Source: Skermanella pratensis (GTDB lineage Bacteria; Pseudomonadota; Alphaproteobacteria; Azospirillales; Azospirillaceae). Taken from it: a stretch of DNA of 64,000 bases. The notes beneath the pieces are model-generated. The model saw only the letters and a list, made by a program, of their open reading frames with translations. It searched no databases and was not told the origin of the DNA. Every line of letters starts with the position of its first letter. The first letter of the stretch is position 1. The stretch spans positions 2,838,001 through 2,902,000 of the forward strand of contig NZ_CP030265.1 in assembly GCF_008843145.1 (NCBI RefSeq), read 5' to 3'. A program made the position numbers and the translations under genes. This document shows positions 8,851 through 17,864 of this stretch, in pieces.

Positions 8851-10239
8851 TCACCCCGCGCCGATCCGGGGGAACACAATGGCAACGATCAGTCCCGGCC
8901 GGTTGTCGTCCATTTCGAGCCGGGCACCATGCAGCCGGGCCACGGCATCGACCAAGCTGAGCCCCAGCCCGTTGCCCGGCGAACTCCGGCTCGACTCCAG
9001 GCGCACGAATCGCCGCAGGACGCTCTCCCGCTGGTCGGCCGGGATCCCGGGACCGCCGTCGGCGACCGAAATGAAGGCGCCGCGAGACCCATCGGGGCCG
9101 TCCACCGTTAAGGTGACCCGTCCGCCGGTCGGGGAGTATTTCAGCGCGTTGTCCAGCAGGTTGGCGACGGCCTGGGCGAGGAGTTGCTGGTTGCCGAGCA
9201 CGACCGGCTCGGCCTGTATGTCGCTGTCGAGGCTGAGCCCGGCCTCCTCGGCCGCGGGTTCGTAGAGATCGGCGATCCGGCGGGCGATGTCGGCCAGCGC
9301 GACCTTGTGGAAGCTGCGCTGGAGGGTTCCGGCCTCGGCCTCGGCAATGCTCAGCAATGCGGAGAAGATGCCGAGCAGGCGGTCCGCCTCGCCTATCGCC
9401 TCCTGGATCGCGCCACGGTACTCGTCCTCGCCGGAGCATTCGACCAGGGTGATCTCGAGGCGGGACCGCAGGCGCGTCAGCGGCGTCCGCAGGTCGTGCG
9501 CGATGCTGTCCGACACCTGCCGCATGCCGACCATGAGCTGCTCGATCTGGTCGAGCATCGCGTTGAGGTTCCCGGCGAGCTGGTCCAGTTCGTCGCCGCT
9601 GCCCTTGACCGCCATCCGCTCCTGCAGGGCGCCGGACATGATCTGGCGGGTCGTCCGGTTGATGGCGTCGATGCGGTGCATCACGTTGCGGCTGATCAGC
9701 ACGCCGCCGGCGGCACCCAGGCCTATCGTCAGCAGCAGCGCCCAGGCGAGCGAGATCAGCACCCGCTCCTGGAACTGGCCGCGCTCCCGCGTGTCGCGCC
9801 CGACCAGGAGGTGATAGCCGCCGGACAGGGTGAACATCACGGCCCGGGCGTCGTGACGCCGGCCGTCCGGCGTCGGCGGCGCGTCCTTGATCTCGAACTC
9901 GACCCAGCCGTCCGGGTCGGGAGCGGCGTCGGGCCAGGCGGACAGGTTGCCGGCCAGCGGGGCATAGGTCGGCGACGCGACCAGGTAGAGGGTGCTCGTC
10001 CGCGGCGTGGCGCTGCGGGCGTTGACGACCTCGATCAGGCCCGGCAGGCGGCGCTGCCGGTAATGCTCCCGCAATCCCGCGATCTCCGCCGCGATGGTCT
10101 CGTCGGTCTGGCGCTCGATGAAGCCGGCGGTGAACCAGTAGATGAGCCCCAGGATCACCAGCACCGACGCGAGGAACAAGCCGAGATAGAGCAGCGCCAC
10201 CCTGAACGTGGTGGTCCTGAGCAGGCCGAGGTCAGGCAC
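8851..10239 (-). CDS. sensor histidine kinase of an OmpR-type two-component system
   Basis: A 462-residue membrane kinase. TM1 lies near residues 11-36 and TM2 near 168-190, enclosing a ~130-residue periplasmic domain; a HAMP linker (about 190-240) follows. The phosphorylatable His is in SIAHDLRTPL, and the ATP-binding domain has N, G1 (DGGPGIP) and G2 (GNGLGLSLV) boxes. It starts at GTG 10239, with 8 bases overlapping the response regulator gene, so the two are translationally coupled. With htrA just upstream, a role in envelope stress sensing is plausible, comparable in logic to CpxAR, but the signal is not shown by the sequence. Confidence 0.9.
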   Translation of the reverse strand: MPDLGLLRTTTFRVALLYLGLFLASVLVILGLIYWFTAGFIERQTDETIAAEIAGLREHYRQRRLPGLIEVVNARSATPRTSTLYLVASPTYAPLAGNLSAWPDAAPDPDGWVEFEIKDAPPTPDGRRHDARAVMFTLSGGYHLLVGRDTRERGQFQERVLISLAWALLLTIGLGAAGGVLISRNVMHRIDAINRTTRQIMSGALQERMAVKGSGDELDQLAGNLNAMLDQIEQLMVGMRQVSDSIAHDLRTPLTRLRSRLEITLVECSGEDEYRGAIQEAIGEADRLLGIFSALLSIAEAEAGTLQRSFHKVALADIARRIADLYEPAAEEAGLSLDSDIQAEPVVLGNQQLLAQAVANLLDNALKYSPTGGRVTLTVDGPDGSRGAFISVADGGPGIPADQRESVLRRFVRLESSRSSPGNGLGLSLVDAVARLHGARLEMDDNRPGLIVAIVFPRIGAG

Positions 10240-10906
10240 GCAGGGTGTATCCGGCGCCGCGCACGGTGTGGATCATCGGGGTCGGGAAGTCGCGGTCGAT
10301 CTTCTGCCGCAGCCGCGCCACATGCACGTCGATCACGTTGGTCTGGGGGTCGAAATGGTAGTCCCAGACATTCTCCAGGAGCATGGTCCGGGTGACGACG
10401 TTGCCGGCGTGCCGCATCAGGTACTCCAGCAGCCTGAATTCGCGGGGGAGCAGGTCGATCTGCTTGGTACCCCGCCGCACCCGCCGCGCCAGCAGGTCCA
10501 TCTCCAGGTCGGCGACCTGCAAACGGGTGGTCGCGGCGGCCCCCGCCGACTTGCGCCGGCCCAGGGCTTCGACCCGGGCCAGCAGTTCGGAGAAGGCGTA
10601 GGGCTTCGTCAGGTAGTCGTCGCCGCCGGCCCGCAGGCCGCGCACCCGGTCGTCGACGCTGCCAAGCGCGCTGAGGAACAGGACCGGCGTGTCGGTGCCG
10701 GCCCCACGCAGGATCTCGACCAGCGAAAGGCCGTCCCGTCCCGGGAGGAGCCGGTCGACGATCAGCACGTCGTAATTCTCCGACCCCGCCATGAACAGGC
10801 CGTCCTTCCCGTCGGCCGCATGGTCGACCACGTGGCCGCTCTCCCTCAGGCCCTTGACCATGTAGGCGGCCGCCTGGGCGTCGTCCTCGATGACGAGTAT
10901 CTTCAT
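10232..10906 (-). CDS. OmpR/PhoB-family response regulator
   Basis: A 224-residue two-domain regulator: an N-terminal receiver (VIEDD acidic pocket, LIVDRLLPG phosphoacceptor Asp, LTKPY lysine) and a C-terminal winged helix of OmpR type (LLPREFRLLEYL ... VRGAGYTL). The frame is open 36 codons upstream, but ATG 10906 matches the family start and follows GGGGG. It is the partner of the kinase overlapping its stop codon. The leader between htrA and this gene folds into a nested hairpin (see separate entry), which may tune expression relative to htrA. Confidence 0.93.
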   Translation of the reverse strand: MKILVIEDDAQAAAYMVKGLRESGHVVDHAADGKDGLFMAGSENYDVLIVDRLLPGRDGLSLVEILRGAGTDTPVLFLSALGSVDDRVRGLRAGGDDYLTKPYAFSELLARVEALGRRKSAGAAATTRLQVADLEMDLLARRVRRGTKQIDLLPREFRLLEYLMRHAGNVVTRTMLLENVWDYHFDPQTNVIDVHVARLRQKIDRDFPTPMIHTVRGAGYTLRA

Positions 10907-10929
10907 GCCCCCATCATAGCCGATCGGGG

Positions 10930-10974
10930 ACCGCTCGCCAGGAGGATCGCTCCTCCCGGAAGGAGCGGAGCGGT
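10930..10974 (-). promoter_or_regulatory. nested hairpin in the htrA-response regulator spacer
   Basis: An outer 7-bp stem (ACCGCTC at 10930-10936 with 10968-10974) encloses an inner 7-bp stem (10948-10954 with 10961-10967, loop of 6). The structure is GC-rich and has no T-tract, so it is more likely an mRNA processing, stability or attenuation element than a full terminator. Confidence 0.45.
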
Positions 10975-11010
10975 GGTCCGGGGACGGTCCCCCGAAGCCC
11001 TTGACCATGA

Positions 11011-12585
11011 TCACGCCTTCTTGATCGGAACGGCCACGAACTGCTCGGTGCCCTGGCGGTTGACCCGCAGCAGCACGGCTCCGCGGCCGGCCTCCCTGGC
11101 CTCCTCGACCTTCGCCGCGATCTGGGCGGGGGCGGCGACCCGCTCGTTGCCGACTTCGGTGATCACGTCGCCCGGACGCAGGTTCACCCCGCTGCCGGCA
11201 TCCTCCAGCCCGACCACCAGCACGCCCTCGACGCCTTCGGACAGGCCGAAGCGGCGCCGGCCGGACGCATCGATCGAGGACAGGGTCAGGCCGAGGACGG
11301 TGTCGGTCTGTGCCGCTCCCGGCTGGTCCGGCGACTGGGTCGCCGCGGCGACCTGGGGCTGGTCGGGCATGGCGTCCAGCGTGACGTCGACGGTCTCGCG
11401 CTTGCCCCGGCGCAGGATGTCGAGCTTCACCGTGGAGCCGGTCTTGCTGTCCGCCACCATCCGGGTGAGATCCTTGATCGTGTCGACCGGCCGGCCGTCG
11501 AGCGCCAGGATCACGTCTCCCGCCGCCAGCTTCGCTTTGGCGGCCGGGCTGTTCGCCGTGACGTCCGCGACCAGCGCGCCCTTGGGCTGGCCCAGGCCGA
11601 GGCTGTCGGCGATCTCCGGCGTGACCTGCTGGATCTGCACGCCCAGCCAGCCGCGGCTGACCGTGCCGTTCTCGCGCAGCTGGGCGATGACGCCCTTGGC
11701 CAGGTTCGACGGGATCGCGAAGCCGATGCCGACGCTGCCGCCGTTGGGCGAGAAGATGGCCGTGTTGATGCCGATAACGCGGCCATGGATGTCGAAGGTC
11801 GGACCGCCGGAATTGCCGCGGTTGATCGAGGCGTCGAGCTGCAGGAAGTCGTCGTACGGTCCGGCCTGGATGTCGCGCCCGCGGGCGGAGACGATGCCGG
11901 AGGTCACCGTGCCGCCGAGACCGAACGGGTTGCCGATCGCGATCACCCAGTCGCCGACGCGCGCGGTGTCGCTGTCGCCGAACTCCAGATAAGCCAGCGG
12001 CTTGCCGGCTTCGACCTTCAGCAGCGCCAAGTCGGTCTTCGGGTCGCGCCCGACCAGCTTGGCGTCCAACCTGGAGCCGTCATGCAGGGTCACGCTGATC
12101 TCGTCGGCGCCGTCGATCACGTGGTTGTTGGTCACCACGTAGCCGGCCGCGTCGATGATGAAGCCGGACCCCTGCGCCTGCTGGCGCTCCGCACGGGGAC
12201 GGGAACCGCGCTGCTGCTCCTGGAACTGGCGGAAGAACTCCTCGAAGGGCGAGCCGGGCGGGAACTCCGGCATCCCGGGCAGACCGCGCTGCTCGGGAGC
12301 CGCGTTGCCGCCCTGGACGGTCGAGACGTTGACCACGGCGGGCATGACGCGGTCCACCAGGTCGGCGAAGCTGCCCGGCAGCTCCTGCGACACGCCCGGC
12401 ACCGATACCGGGGCGGCGATGGCGTCGGCGGGAAGCACGGCGGAGACGGCGCCGGACAGGATCGTGGTGCCCAGCAGGAAGGCGGCGGTCGCCCTGCGGA
12501 AACGAACGGCGAGAGCGGGGGCGAGGGCGGGGGCGGCGGAAACGGGACGGACGGGAGAGCGGGTGACCGGAGGAAGCGGGACCAT
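11011..12585 (-). CDS. periplasmic Do/HtrA-family serine endopeptidase
   Basis: A 524-residue HtrA protease/chaperone that would degrade misfolded envelope proteins. The N-terminus has a basic stretch and hydrophobic segment (about 33-58) ending near ADAIAAP, a likely Sec signal peptide. The catalytic triad is visible: His155 (VTNNHVID), Asp185 (KTDLALL) and Ser259 (NRGNSGGP). Two PDZ domains follow (about 300-390 and 425-520). It heads a cluster with an OmpR-type regulator and a sensor kinase, the usual arrangement for envelope stress control. Length and domain order are typical of DegP/DegQ-like proteins; which subtype is uncertain. Confidence 0.95.
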   Translation of the reverse strand: MVPLPPVTRSPVRPVSAAPALAPALAVRFRRATAAFLLGTTILSGAVSAVLPADAIAAPVSVPGVSQELPGSFADLVDRVMPAVVNVSTVQGGNAAPEQRGLPGMPEFPPGSPFEEFFRQFQEQQRGSRPRAERQQAQGSGFIIDAAGYVVTNNHVIDGADEISVTLHDGSRLDAKLVGRDPKTDLALLKVEAGKPLAYLEFGDSDTARVGDWVIAIGNPFGLGGTVTSGIVSARGRDIQAGPYDDFLQLDASINRGNSGGPTFDIHGRVIGINTAIFSPNGGSVGIGFAIPSNLAKGVIAQLRENGTVSRGWLGVQIQQVTPEIADSLGLGQPKGALVADVTANSPAAKAKLAAGDVILALDGRPVDTIKDLTRMVADSKTGSTVKLDILRRGKRETVDVTLDAMPDQPQVAAATQSPDQPGAAQTDTVLGLTLSSIDASGRRRFGLSEGVEGVLVVGLEDAGSGVNLRPGDVITEVGNERVAAPAQIAAKVEEAREAGRGAVLLRVNRQGTEQFVAVPIKKA

Positions 12586-12732
12586 TCAAGGCTCCTGGCT
12601 GAACGAATCGGGAGCCGCCACGGGCGGCATTGACGGCGTTCTAGCGGGATCAGCCTTACCGTCTCCTTGCGGCAACATTAAATCGCCGAAAGGTTTCCCT
12701 GTGACGCGGCGTTCCGGAAGCCGGTCCCGAGA

Positions 12733-13818
12733 TCAGTCCAGCACCTCGCGCAATGCGTCCATCAGCGCGTGGTTCTCCTCCTCGGTGCCGATCGTGATCC
12801 TCATGCAGTCCGGCAGGCCGTAGTGGCTCAGCGACTTCACCAGGATGCCGTGGTCCAGCAGGTGCTGCGACAGCATCGGGATGCTCATGGTCGGATCCGG
12901 CGGAATCCGGACCAGCAGGAAATTGCAGACGCTGGGGTAGACCCGCACGCCTATGGACCGTAGCTCATGGGACAGCCAGGCGCTCCAGGCGTCGTTGTGG
13001 GCAAGCGTCGCCTCCTCGTGCTCCAGGTCGCCGAGCGCGGCGGCGGCGGCGGCCTGCGCCGGCAGTCCGACGTTGTAGAGCGACCTGACCCGGTCCAGCG
13101 TCTCGATGATCGCCGGCGGGCCGTAGGCCCAGCCGATCCGCAGGCCCGCCAGCCCGTGGAGCTTGGAGAAGGTGCGGACCATCAGAACATTGTCGTGCTC
13201 GTTCACCAGGTCGAAACCGGGATCGTAATTGTTGCGGCGGACATAGTCCGCATAGGCGCTGTCGAGCACCAGCAAGGTGTGCGCCGGCAGTTCGGCCCGC
13301 AGCCGCTGCACCTGCTCCGACGGGACATAGGAGCCGGTAGGATTGTTGGGGTTGGCCAGGAACACGATCTTCGTCCGGTCGCCGGCCAGTTCGGCAAGGG
13401 CCTCCACGTCGACCGCCAGGTCGCGTTCGGCCGCGATCACCGGCGTGGCCCCGGTCATCCGGGCCGCCTTGATGAAGCCGTGATAGCCGTACTGGTGGAA
13501 CAGCACCTCGTCGCCCGGGCCGGCATAGGCCTCCGTGACGATCTGAATCATTTCGTCCGACCCGTTCGAGCAGGTGATGTGGTCCGGTCCGATGTCGTAA
13601 CGGCGTGCGATCGCCGCGCGCAGCGCCGTGTGCTCGCCGTCGGGATACCGGTGCAGGTTCTGGGCCGCCTGACGGTAGGCGGTGATCGATTTCGGGCTTG
13701 GTCCCAGGGCGTTGTGGCTGAGCGACAGGTCGATGAGGGGGCGCCCGCCTTGCGGAACGCGGACCGGCTTGTGCGGGGCTATCTGGCCAATGCCCACCCT
13801 CGGTGTCAGCCGTTCCAT
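12733..13818 (-). CDS. hisC: histidinol-phosphate-type aminotransferase
   Basis: A 361-residue PLP-dependent class I/II aminotransferase of the HisC family, which converts imidazole-acetol phosphate and glutamate to histidinol phosphate. ANPNNPTGSY, the AYADYV segment and the Schiff-base lysine in RTFSKLHGLAG are present, as is the C-terminal Arg region. The frame extends to 14277, but ATG 13818 has GGGAGA at about 7 bases and matches family length. No other his gene is nearby, so it could be a second HisC paralogue acting on aromatic amino acids. Confidence 0.82.
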   Translation of the reverse strand: MERLTPRVGIGQIAPHKPVRVPQGGRPLIDLSLSHNALGPSPKSITAYRQAAQNLHRYPDGEHTALRAAIARRYDIGPDHITCSNGSDEMIQIVTEAYAGPGDEVLFHQYGYHGFIKAARMTGATPVIAAERDLAVDVEALAELAGDRTKIVFLANPNNPTGSYVPSEQVQRLRAELPAHTLLVLDSAYADYVRRNNYDPGFDLVNEHDNVLMVRTFSKLHGLAGLRIGWAYGPPAIIETLDRVRSLYNVGLPAQAAAAAALGDLEHEEATLAHNDAWSAWLSHELRSIGVRVYPSVCNFLLVRIPPDPTMSIPMLSQHLLDHGILVKSLSHYGLPDCMRITIGTEEENHALMDALREVLD

Positions 13819-13934
13819 CGGCAAACGTCTCCCTGTTTCTCGCTCCAGCGCTGTACCGCGGGAGTCATGGCCTCGGATCATCATAGAAGTCGAAACGGAT
13901 GGAATATTCCAGTGACCGGATGGCGCAGGGGACT

Positions 13935-14566
13935 TCAGAGCACTTGTCCGGCGCGGCGCGCGACGGGAAGCGGCCTTGCCCGGTCGTCGATGAATCCGCC
14001 GGCGTGCAGGCGGTTCAGGATCCGGTCGAAATGGGCCGGTGTCGCAGGGCGGTCGTATCCTTCCATCCAGTTCTGCTCGAGGAAGGCCAACATGGCCGGC
14101 TGACCGAGTTCGGCTTCCCACAGGATGCCAAGCAGGGACGTCAGCGTCTCCTCGTCCTGGCGCTCCTCTTCCGACAGGGCCGTGACCGCGTCGGCCTCGG
14201 CGACTCGTCCCGTCTCCGGTCCGGCGCCAAGACCGAAGTCGTAGAGGAAGCGCCGTTCCGGGGCGCAAAGCTGCCAATGGGCGATCTCGTGGATCACCAC
14301 CGACGGCTCGCTGCGGGTTCGGATCCGCCGCCCGTCCAGCTGAAGGCCTCGGCGGGCGCCTCGTCCAGGGTTTCGATCCCCAGCGCCGCGGCCAGCGCCA
14401 CGGCCTGGGCCCGCTGCTCCGCAGGGTCCCCGAGTCTCCCGCCGGGCGGGATCGATGAGGCGATTCGCCGGAAAGCCGCGAGTGCCAGCGGCCGGCCGGA
14501 AAGACCCTGCTCGAAACGGTCGATCACCGCGGGCAGATCGGAAGTGTCGATGGGTGTCAGTATCAT
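13935..14566 (-). pseudogene. HExxH protein resembling EpmC (elongation factor P hydroxylase), frameshifted
   Basis: Two frames join into one protein. The 5' part from ATG 14566 reads MILTPIDTSDLPAVIDRFEQ and on through AEAF; the 3' part in a different frame reads LDGRRIRTRSEPSVV then HEIAHW, RRFLYDFGLG and continues to TGA 13935. The switch is near 14342, and restoring one base there would give AEAFQLDGRR without a break. The HEIAHW plus RR-x3-DFG pattern resembles YfcM/EpmC, which hydroxylates the modified lysine of EF-P, though the match is partial. It is either a real frameshift or a base lost in the assembly. Confidence 0.6.
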
Positions 14567-14784
14567 AACGCTGCTTGGAGTCTGCTGTCGGGATCCGCTG
14601 CCGACGTCCGGCAGCGGACCGCACCATAGCACCCGGCGGCGGCTCGTCACCCGCCGAAAAGTCGCATGGAGCCGGAACAAGGCGGACTCACGAAAATTTA
14701 GGAAAGTCTGCTTTAATCCTGCGAGATGGTCCGCCGTCGCGTGCCGCCACGCGGACCCGATAACTCAACTCCAGGTGTCTTTCC

Positions 14785-15156
14785 ATGTCCTATGGCAACG
14801 AACTCAGCGCCTCTGATAACGCCGGCACCTTGAGCCGCCAGGAACTGTCCGCTTCCCTGCAGGAAATCAGCCGGGAACTGGAAGGTCTTCGCAGCGAGAT
14901 CGAAAAGGTCGGAACCGTCGCCCAGCAGATCGACGCGATCGCCAAGCAGACCAATCTGCTGGCGCTCAACGCCACCATCGAGGCGGCCCGCGCCGGGGAA
15001 GCCGGCAAGGGATTCGCGGTCGTAGCGGGCGAGGTGAAGAACCTGTCCGGCCAGACCGCTGCGGCGACCGCGGAAATCTCTTCGGTGCTGCAGAGCCTGA
15101 CCAAGCGGACCCAGCACCTGGGCCAGCTCGTCGAGAAGGCGATCAGCTCGGTCTGA
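14785..15156 (+). CDS. minimal soluble methyl-accepting chemotaxis signalling domain
   Basis: A 123-residue protein made almost only of the chemoreceptor hairpin tip: [20 protein letters not shown], then [15 protein letters not shown], flanked by helical segments (residues 18-45 and 95-120). There is no transmembrane segment, ligand domain or HAMP. A full receptor would be 500-700 residues. It starts at ATG 14785 and ends at TGA 15156. It could interact with CheW/CheA as a soluble modulator; the ligand and partner are unknown. The tip core is intact, so it is not evidently a decayed fragment. Confidence 0.85.
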   Translation: MSYGNELSASDNAGTLSRQELSASLQEISRELEGLRSEIEKVGTVAQQIDAIAKQTNLLALNATIEAARAGEAGKGFAVVAGEVKNLSGQTAAATAEISSVLQSLTKRTQHLGQLVEKAISSV

Positions 15157-15173
15157 TCACCATCGCTGGGCAG

Positions 15174-15208
15174 TCACCCCTTTCCGTTCGACGCGGTCAA
15201 AGGGGTGA
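15174..15208. terminator. 10-bp stem hairpin downstream of the mini-chemoreceptor gene
   Basis: TCACCCCTTT (15174-15183) pairs with 15199-15208 across a 15-base loop, just after the stop codon. There is no T-tract, so termination efficiency is uncertain. Confidence 0.5.
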
Positions 15209-15259
15209 TCGTCCGTCCCGGACGCTCTGCGCGTAGCGGGGCTTCGGACGCAACGCGGC

Positions 15260-15445
15260 TCAGAAGAACAGGCTGTAAAGTCCGTACCCTGCCACGATGA
15301 CCAGCCCCCACGAAGCGAGCGCCGCGGCGAGAATGGTCACCACGCGCCGACGCGGCGACCAGCCGGGCTCATCGACCCCGTAAAGAACTTCCGGGTGGGG
15401 CTGGGCCTCAGGCTCTACTTTTTGGTACAGGGCAGCCTGCTTCAC
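15260..15445 (-). CDS. 61-residue single-pass membrane protein
   Basis: A small protein with one predicted transmembrane helix at its C-terminus (VVTILAAALASWGLVIVAGY), after an acidic, Pro-containing N-terminus (VKQAALYQKVEPEAQPHPEV). The start is set at GTG 15445 because GAGGA lies 6 bases upstream; a TTG two codons earlier (15451) overlaps that spacing. The topology, cytoplasmic tail then a tail anchor, is clear, but I do not recognise the family. It stands alone between the mini-chemoreceptor and the next small gene. Confidence 0.55.
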   Translation of the reverse strand: MKQAALYQKVEPEAQPHPEVLYGVDEPGWSPRRRVVTILAAALASWGLVIVAGYGLYSLFF

Positions 15446-15658
15446 GGTCAATCCTCGCCAGACCAGTACGTTGCTTCGCTACATTAGGCCGCCCCAATAC
15501 CTAAAGTATCGTAAATGGTAGAGCAGCGTTAACTACCTCCCAAGTACTATACACATGGATTTAGACCGTATGCGCTGCGCGCCGCACCATGGTGACAGTG
15601 TCGGCGATATCTTCGTACTGGCTGACGTCCGATCGCGATCCCGTGCGGCAGAGCCTGT

Positions 15659-15814
15659 TCAGGCCCTGGTCGGCGGCTGAACGTCGGGCGGCGGATCCTG
15701 CATCGGGGGAATTTCCGGAGTCGGCTCCGCCTCGGGCGGCACCTCCGACGGCGGGTTATCCGGCTGGTTGGGATCCTCTCCCGGCGGACCGGTAAGCTCA
15801 AAGCGCATGATCAT
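15659..15814 (-). CDS. 51-residue proline-rich small protein
   Basis: A short frame from ATG 15814 to TGA 15659, with AAGGAA just before the ATG. A second ATG at 15808 is possible. After MIMRFELTGPPGEDP the sequence is Pro/Glu-rich (EVPPEAEPTPEIPP), without Cys or membrane segment; probably disordered. Similar Pro/Glu-rich small proteins are common in alphaproteobacteria but are uncharacterised. Codon use is consistent with a real gene. Confidence 0.55.
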   Translation of the reverse strand: MIMRFELTGPPGEDPNQPDNPPSEVPPEAEPTPEIPPMQDPPPDVQPPTRA

Positions 15815-15916
15815 GGTTTCCTTGCTGTGTCCGGGTACTTTTCATCAACCTTCGGGCAGGCGAAAAGTCCCGGACCGGCAACAGGATTATCGTCGCGAAG
15901 CCTGGTCGGGCGACCG

Positions 15917-16075
15917 TTACTTGGCGCTGTCCTGGACGGCCTCGCCGGCGCGCTCGGTGTCGCGACCGAAGCCTTCGAGCGTGTTGCAGGCTCCAAGCAA
16001 GGTAACCAACGCCAGGGCGCCGGCAGCCATCATGAACGGACGGGCCTTGCGATCCGGACGGTTGAGCTTCGTCAT
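15917..16075 (-). CDS. entericidin-like small lipoprotein
   Basis: A 52-residue protein. A basic N-terminus and a hydrophobic segment lead to a lipobox LLGAC (Cys30), followed by NTLEGFGRDTERAGEAVQD, the entericidin A/B signature. After lipidation it would be a short periplasmic-facing membrane peptide. In enterobacteria entericidins form an antidote/toxin pair linked to stress-induced lysis; here only one copy is present, so a general stress role is as likely. ATG 16075 has GGAG about 9 bases upstream. Confidence 0.85.
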   Translation of the reverse strand: MTKLNRPDRKARPFMMAAGALALVTLLGACNTLEGFGRDTERAGEAVQDSAK

Positions 16076-16313
16076 TTTTGTCGTCTCCGAAGTTGATTGG
16101 TATTCGCCAAGGGAACACCGCGTCCGGGCGGATGTTCCATGCGGCGCAACGGCGTCGTCATGGATCAAGCGGGTAGGGCCATCGGAGGCAGGGGGTGCGA
16201 CGACAGCGTGCAGTGATGCCGCAACCCCGCCATGTCTGCGGGAATCTTGACAGGGTCCGCTAGGTGCCGTTTTTCTGGGCACCGCATCGGCTGGAGACGC
16301 AATCATAACCACC

Positions 16314-17660
16314 ATGGATCAGGAGGGCGGGGGCCGCAGGGTCGCCCTGCGCCATCACATCACCGAGTTGCTGAGGCTGGCCGTGCCGGTGATCGTCGCG
16401 CGGGCCGGACTGATGGTCATGTCGGCTGTCGACATCCTGATCGTGGGCCGCTACGGCTCCCAGGAACTGGCCTATCTGGGGCTGGGGACGCTGCCAGCCC
16501 AGATGCTGGTGACCGCCGGCATCGGACTTCTGCTGGGCACCCTGATCCTGACCTCCCACTCGGTCGGGGCGGAGAAGCCGGAGGCATGCGGGCCGATCTG
16601 GCGACGTTCGCTGCCCTATGCCTTTCTGCTCGGCATCGGCGCGGCCCTGCTCAGCCTGGGCGGCGAAAGCTTCTTCCGGCTGACCGGGCAGGACCCCGAC
16701 CTGGCGAGGGGCGGTGCCGGCGTGTTCCTCGTGCTGGCGGCCGGCATCCCGGCAGCCATGCTCTACACCACGACGGCCTTCTTCCTGGAGGGGCTGAAGC
16801 GGCCGGTGCCGGGCATGATCGCCATGATCGCCGCCAACCTCCTGAACATCCCGTTCAACATCATCCTGGTGTGGGGTGCCTGGGGCATCCCGGCGCTGGG
16901 GGCGGAGGGGTCGGCCTGGGCGACCACGGGGGTGCGCTGGATGCTGGCGCTGTCGTTGATGGCCTATGTCTGGCATCTGTCCGACCGGGACCGCTACGGC
17001 ATCCGCCGCAAGGTCACCCGGTGGTGGAGCGGTGCCGCGCACCAGCGGCGGCTGGGCTATGCCGCCGGGATCAGCCTGGCGCTCGAAAGCAGCGCCTTCT
17101 CCATCCTCGGCCTGTTCGCCGGCATGGTCGGCCCGCTCGATCTGGGCGCCTACACGATTCTGCTGAACCTGGTCGCTCTGTCCTTCATGACCGCCGTCGG
17201 GCTGGCGACCGCCACCGGGGTTCGGGTCGGAGTCGCCTACGGCCGGCGCGACCGGCGCGAGATCATGGTGGCGGGCTGGACCGGGCTGGGCGTCACGACA
17301 CTGATCCTGGCGGTATTCGCGGTGCTTTTCGCGCTGCTGCCCCGAAGCATCGGCGGCCTCTTCACGGCGGATCCCGAAATGCTCGCCCTGACCGTGCCGC
17401 TCGTCGCTTTCAGCGCGCTGATCCTGATCGTGGACGGCGGGCAGGTGGTCATGGCGAGTGCGCTGCGCGGCCAGAGCGACGCCTGGGTCCCGACGGTCCT
17501 GCACTTCTTCTCCTACTACGGGATCATGATCCCGCTGGCGGCCGCCCTGACGCTGTGGGCCGGCCGGGGCGTCGCGGGGCTGCTCGAGGGGATCCTGATC
17601 GCCAGCATCTTCTCCGTTACCGTGCTGTCTGTCCGATTCCACCTGCTGTCACGGGCGTGA
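16314..17660 (+). CDS. MATE-family multidrug/sodium antiporter
   Basis: A 448-residue protein with twelve hydrophobic segments in two similar halves, as in MATE exporters (NorM/DinF type), which expel cationic drugs or metabolites using Na+ or H+ gradients. Typical motifs include AVDILIVGRYGSQELAYLGL near the first helices and GLATATGVRVGVAYG in the second half. It is transcribed away from the entericidin-like gene and shows no operon partner. Substrate unknown. Confidence 0.88.
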   Translation: MDQEGGGRRVALRHHITELLRLAVPVIVARAGLMVMSAVDILIVGRYGSQELAYLGLGTLPAQMLVTAGIGLLLGTLILTSHSVGAEKPEACGPIWRRSLPYAFLLGIGAALLSLGGESFFRLTGQDPDLARGGAGVFLVLAAGIPAAMLYTTTAFFLEGLKRPVPGMIAMIAANLLNIPFNIILVWGAWGIPALGAEGSAWATTGVRWMLALSLMAYVWHLSDRDRYGIRRKVTRWWSGAAHQRRLGYAAGISLALESSAFSILGLFAGMVGPLDLGAYTILLNLVALSFMTAVGLATATGVRVGVAYGRRDRREIMVAGWTGLGVTTLILAVFAVLFALLPRSIGGLFTADPEMLALTVPLVAFSALILIVDGGQVVMASALRGQSDAWVPTVLHFFSYYGIMIPLAAALTLWAGRGVAGLLEGILIASIFSVTVLSVRFHLLSRA

Positions 17661-17864
17661 AGCCGGGATATGCTGGGGACGCCCCATGCGCTATGGTCCG
17701 GCTCCGTCCAAGGCTCGCCCGGAACGCGGGCCAAGGTGTAACGCATTGTTAGCGTCTGCAAAAACTGGTACACCCACCTTATATATGACGGGTGTCCAAA
17801 TCATCGGGCGGTGCCTGGTGATCTTGCCCGCAGTCATCGTTTAACCTGAACCTGAGATCGATTT

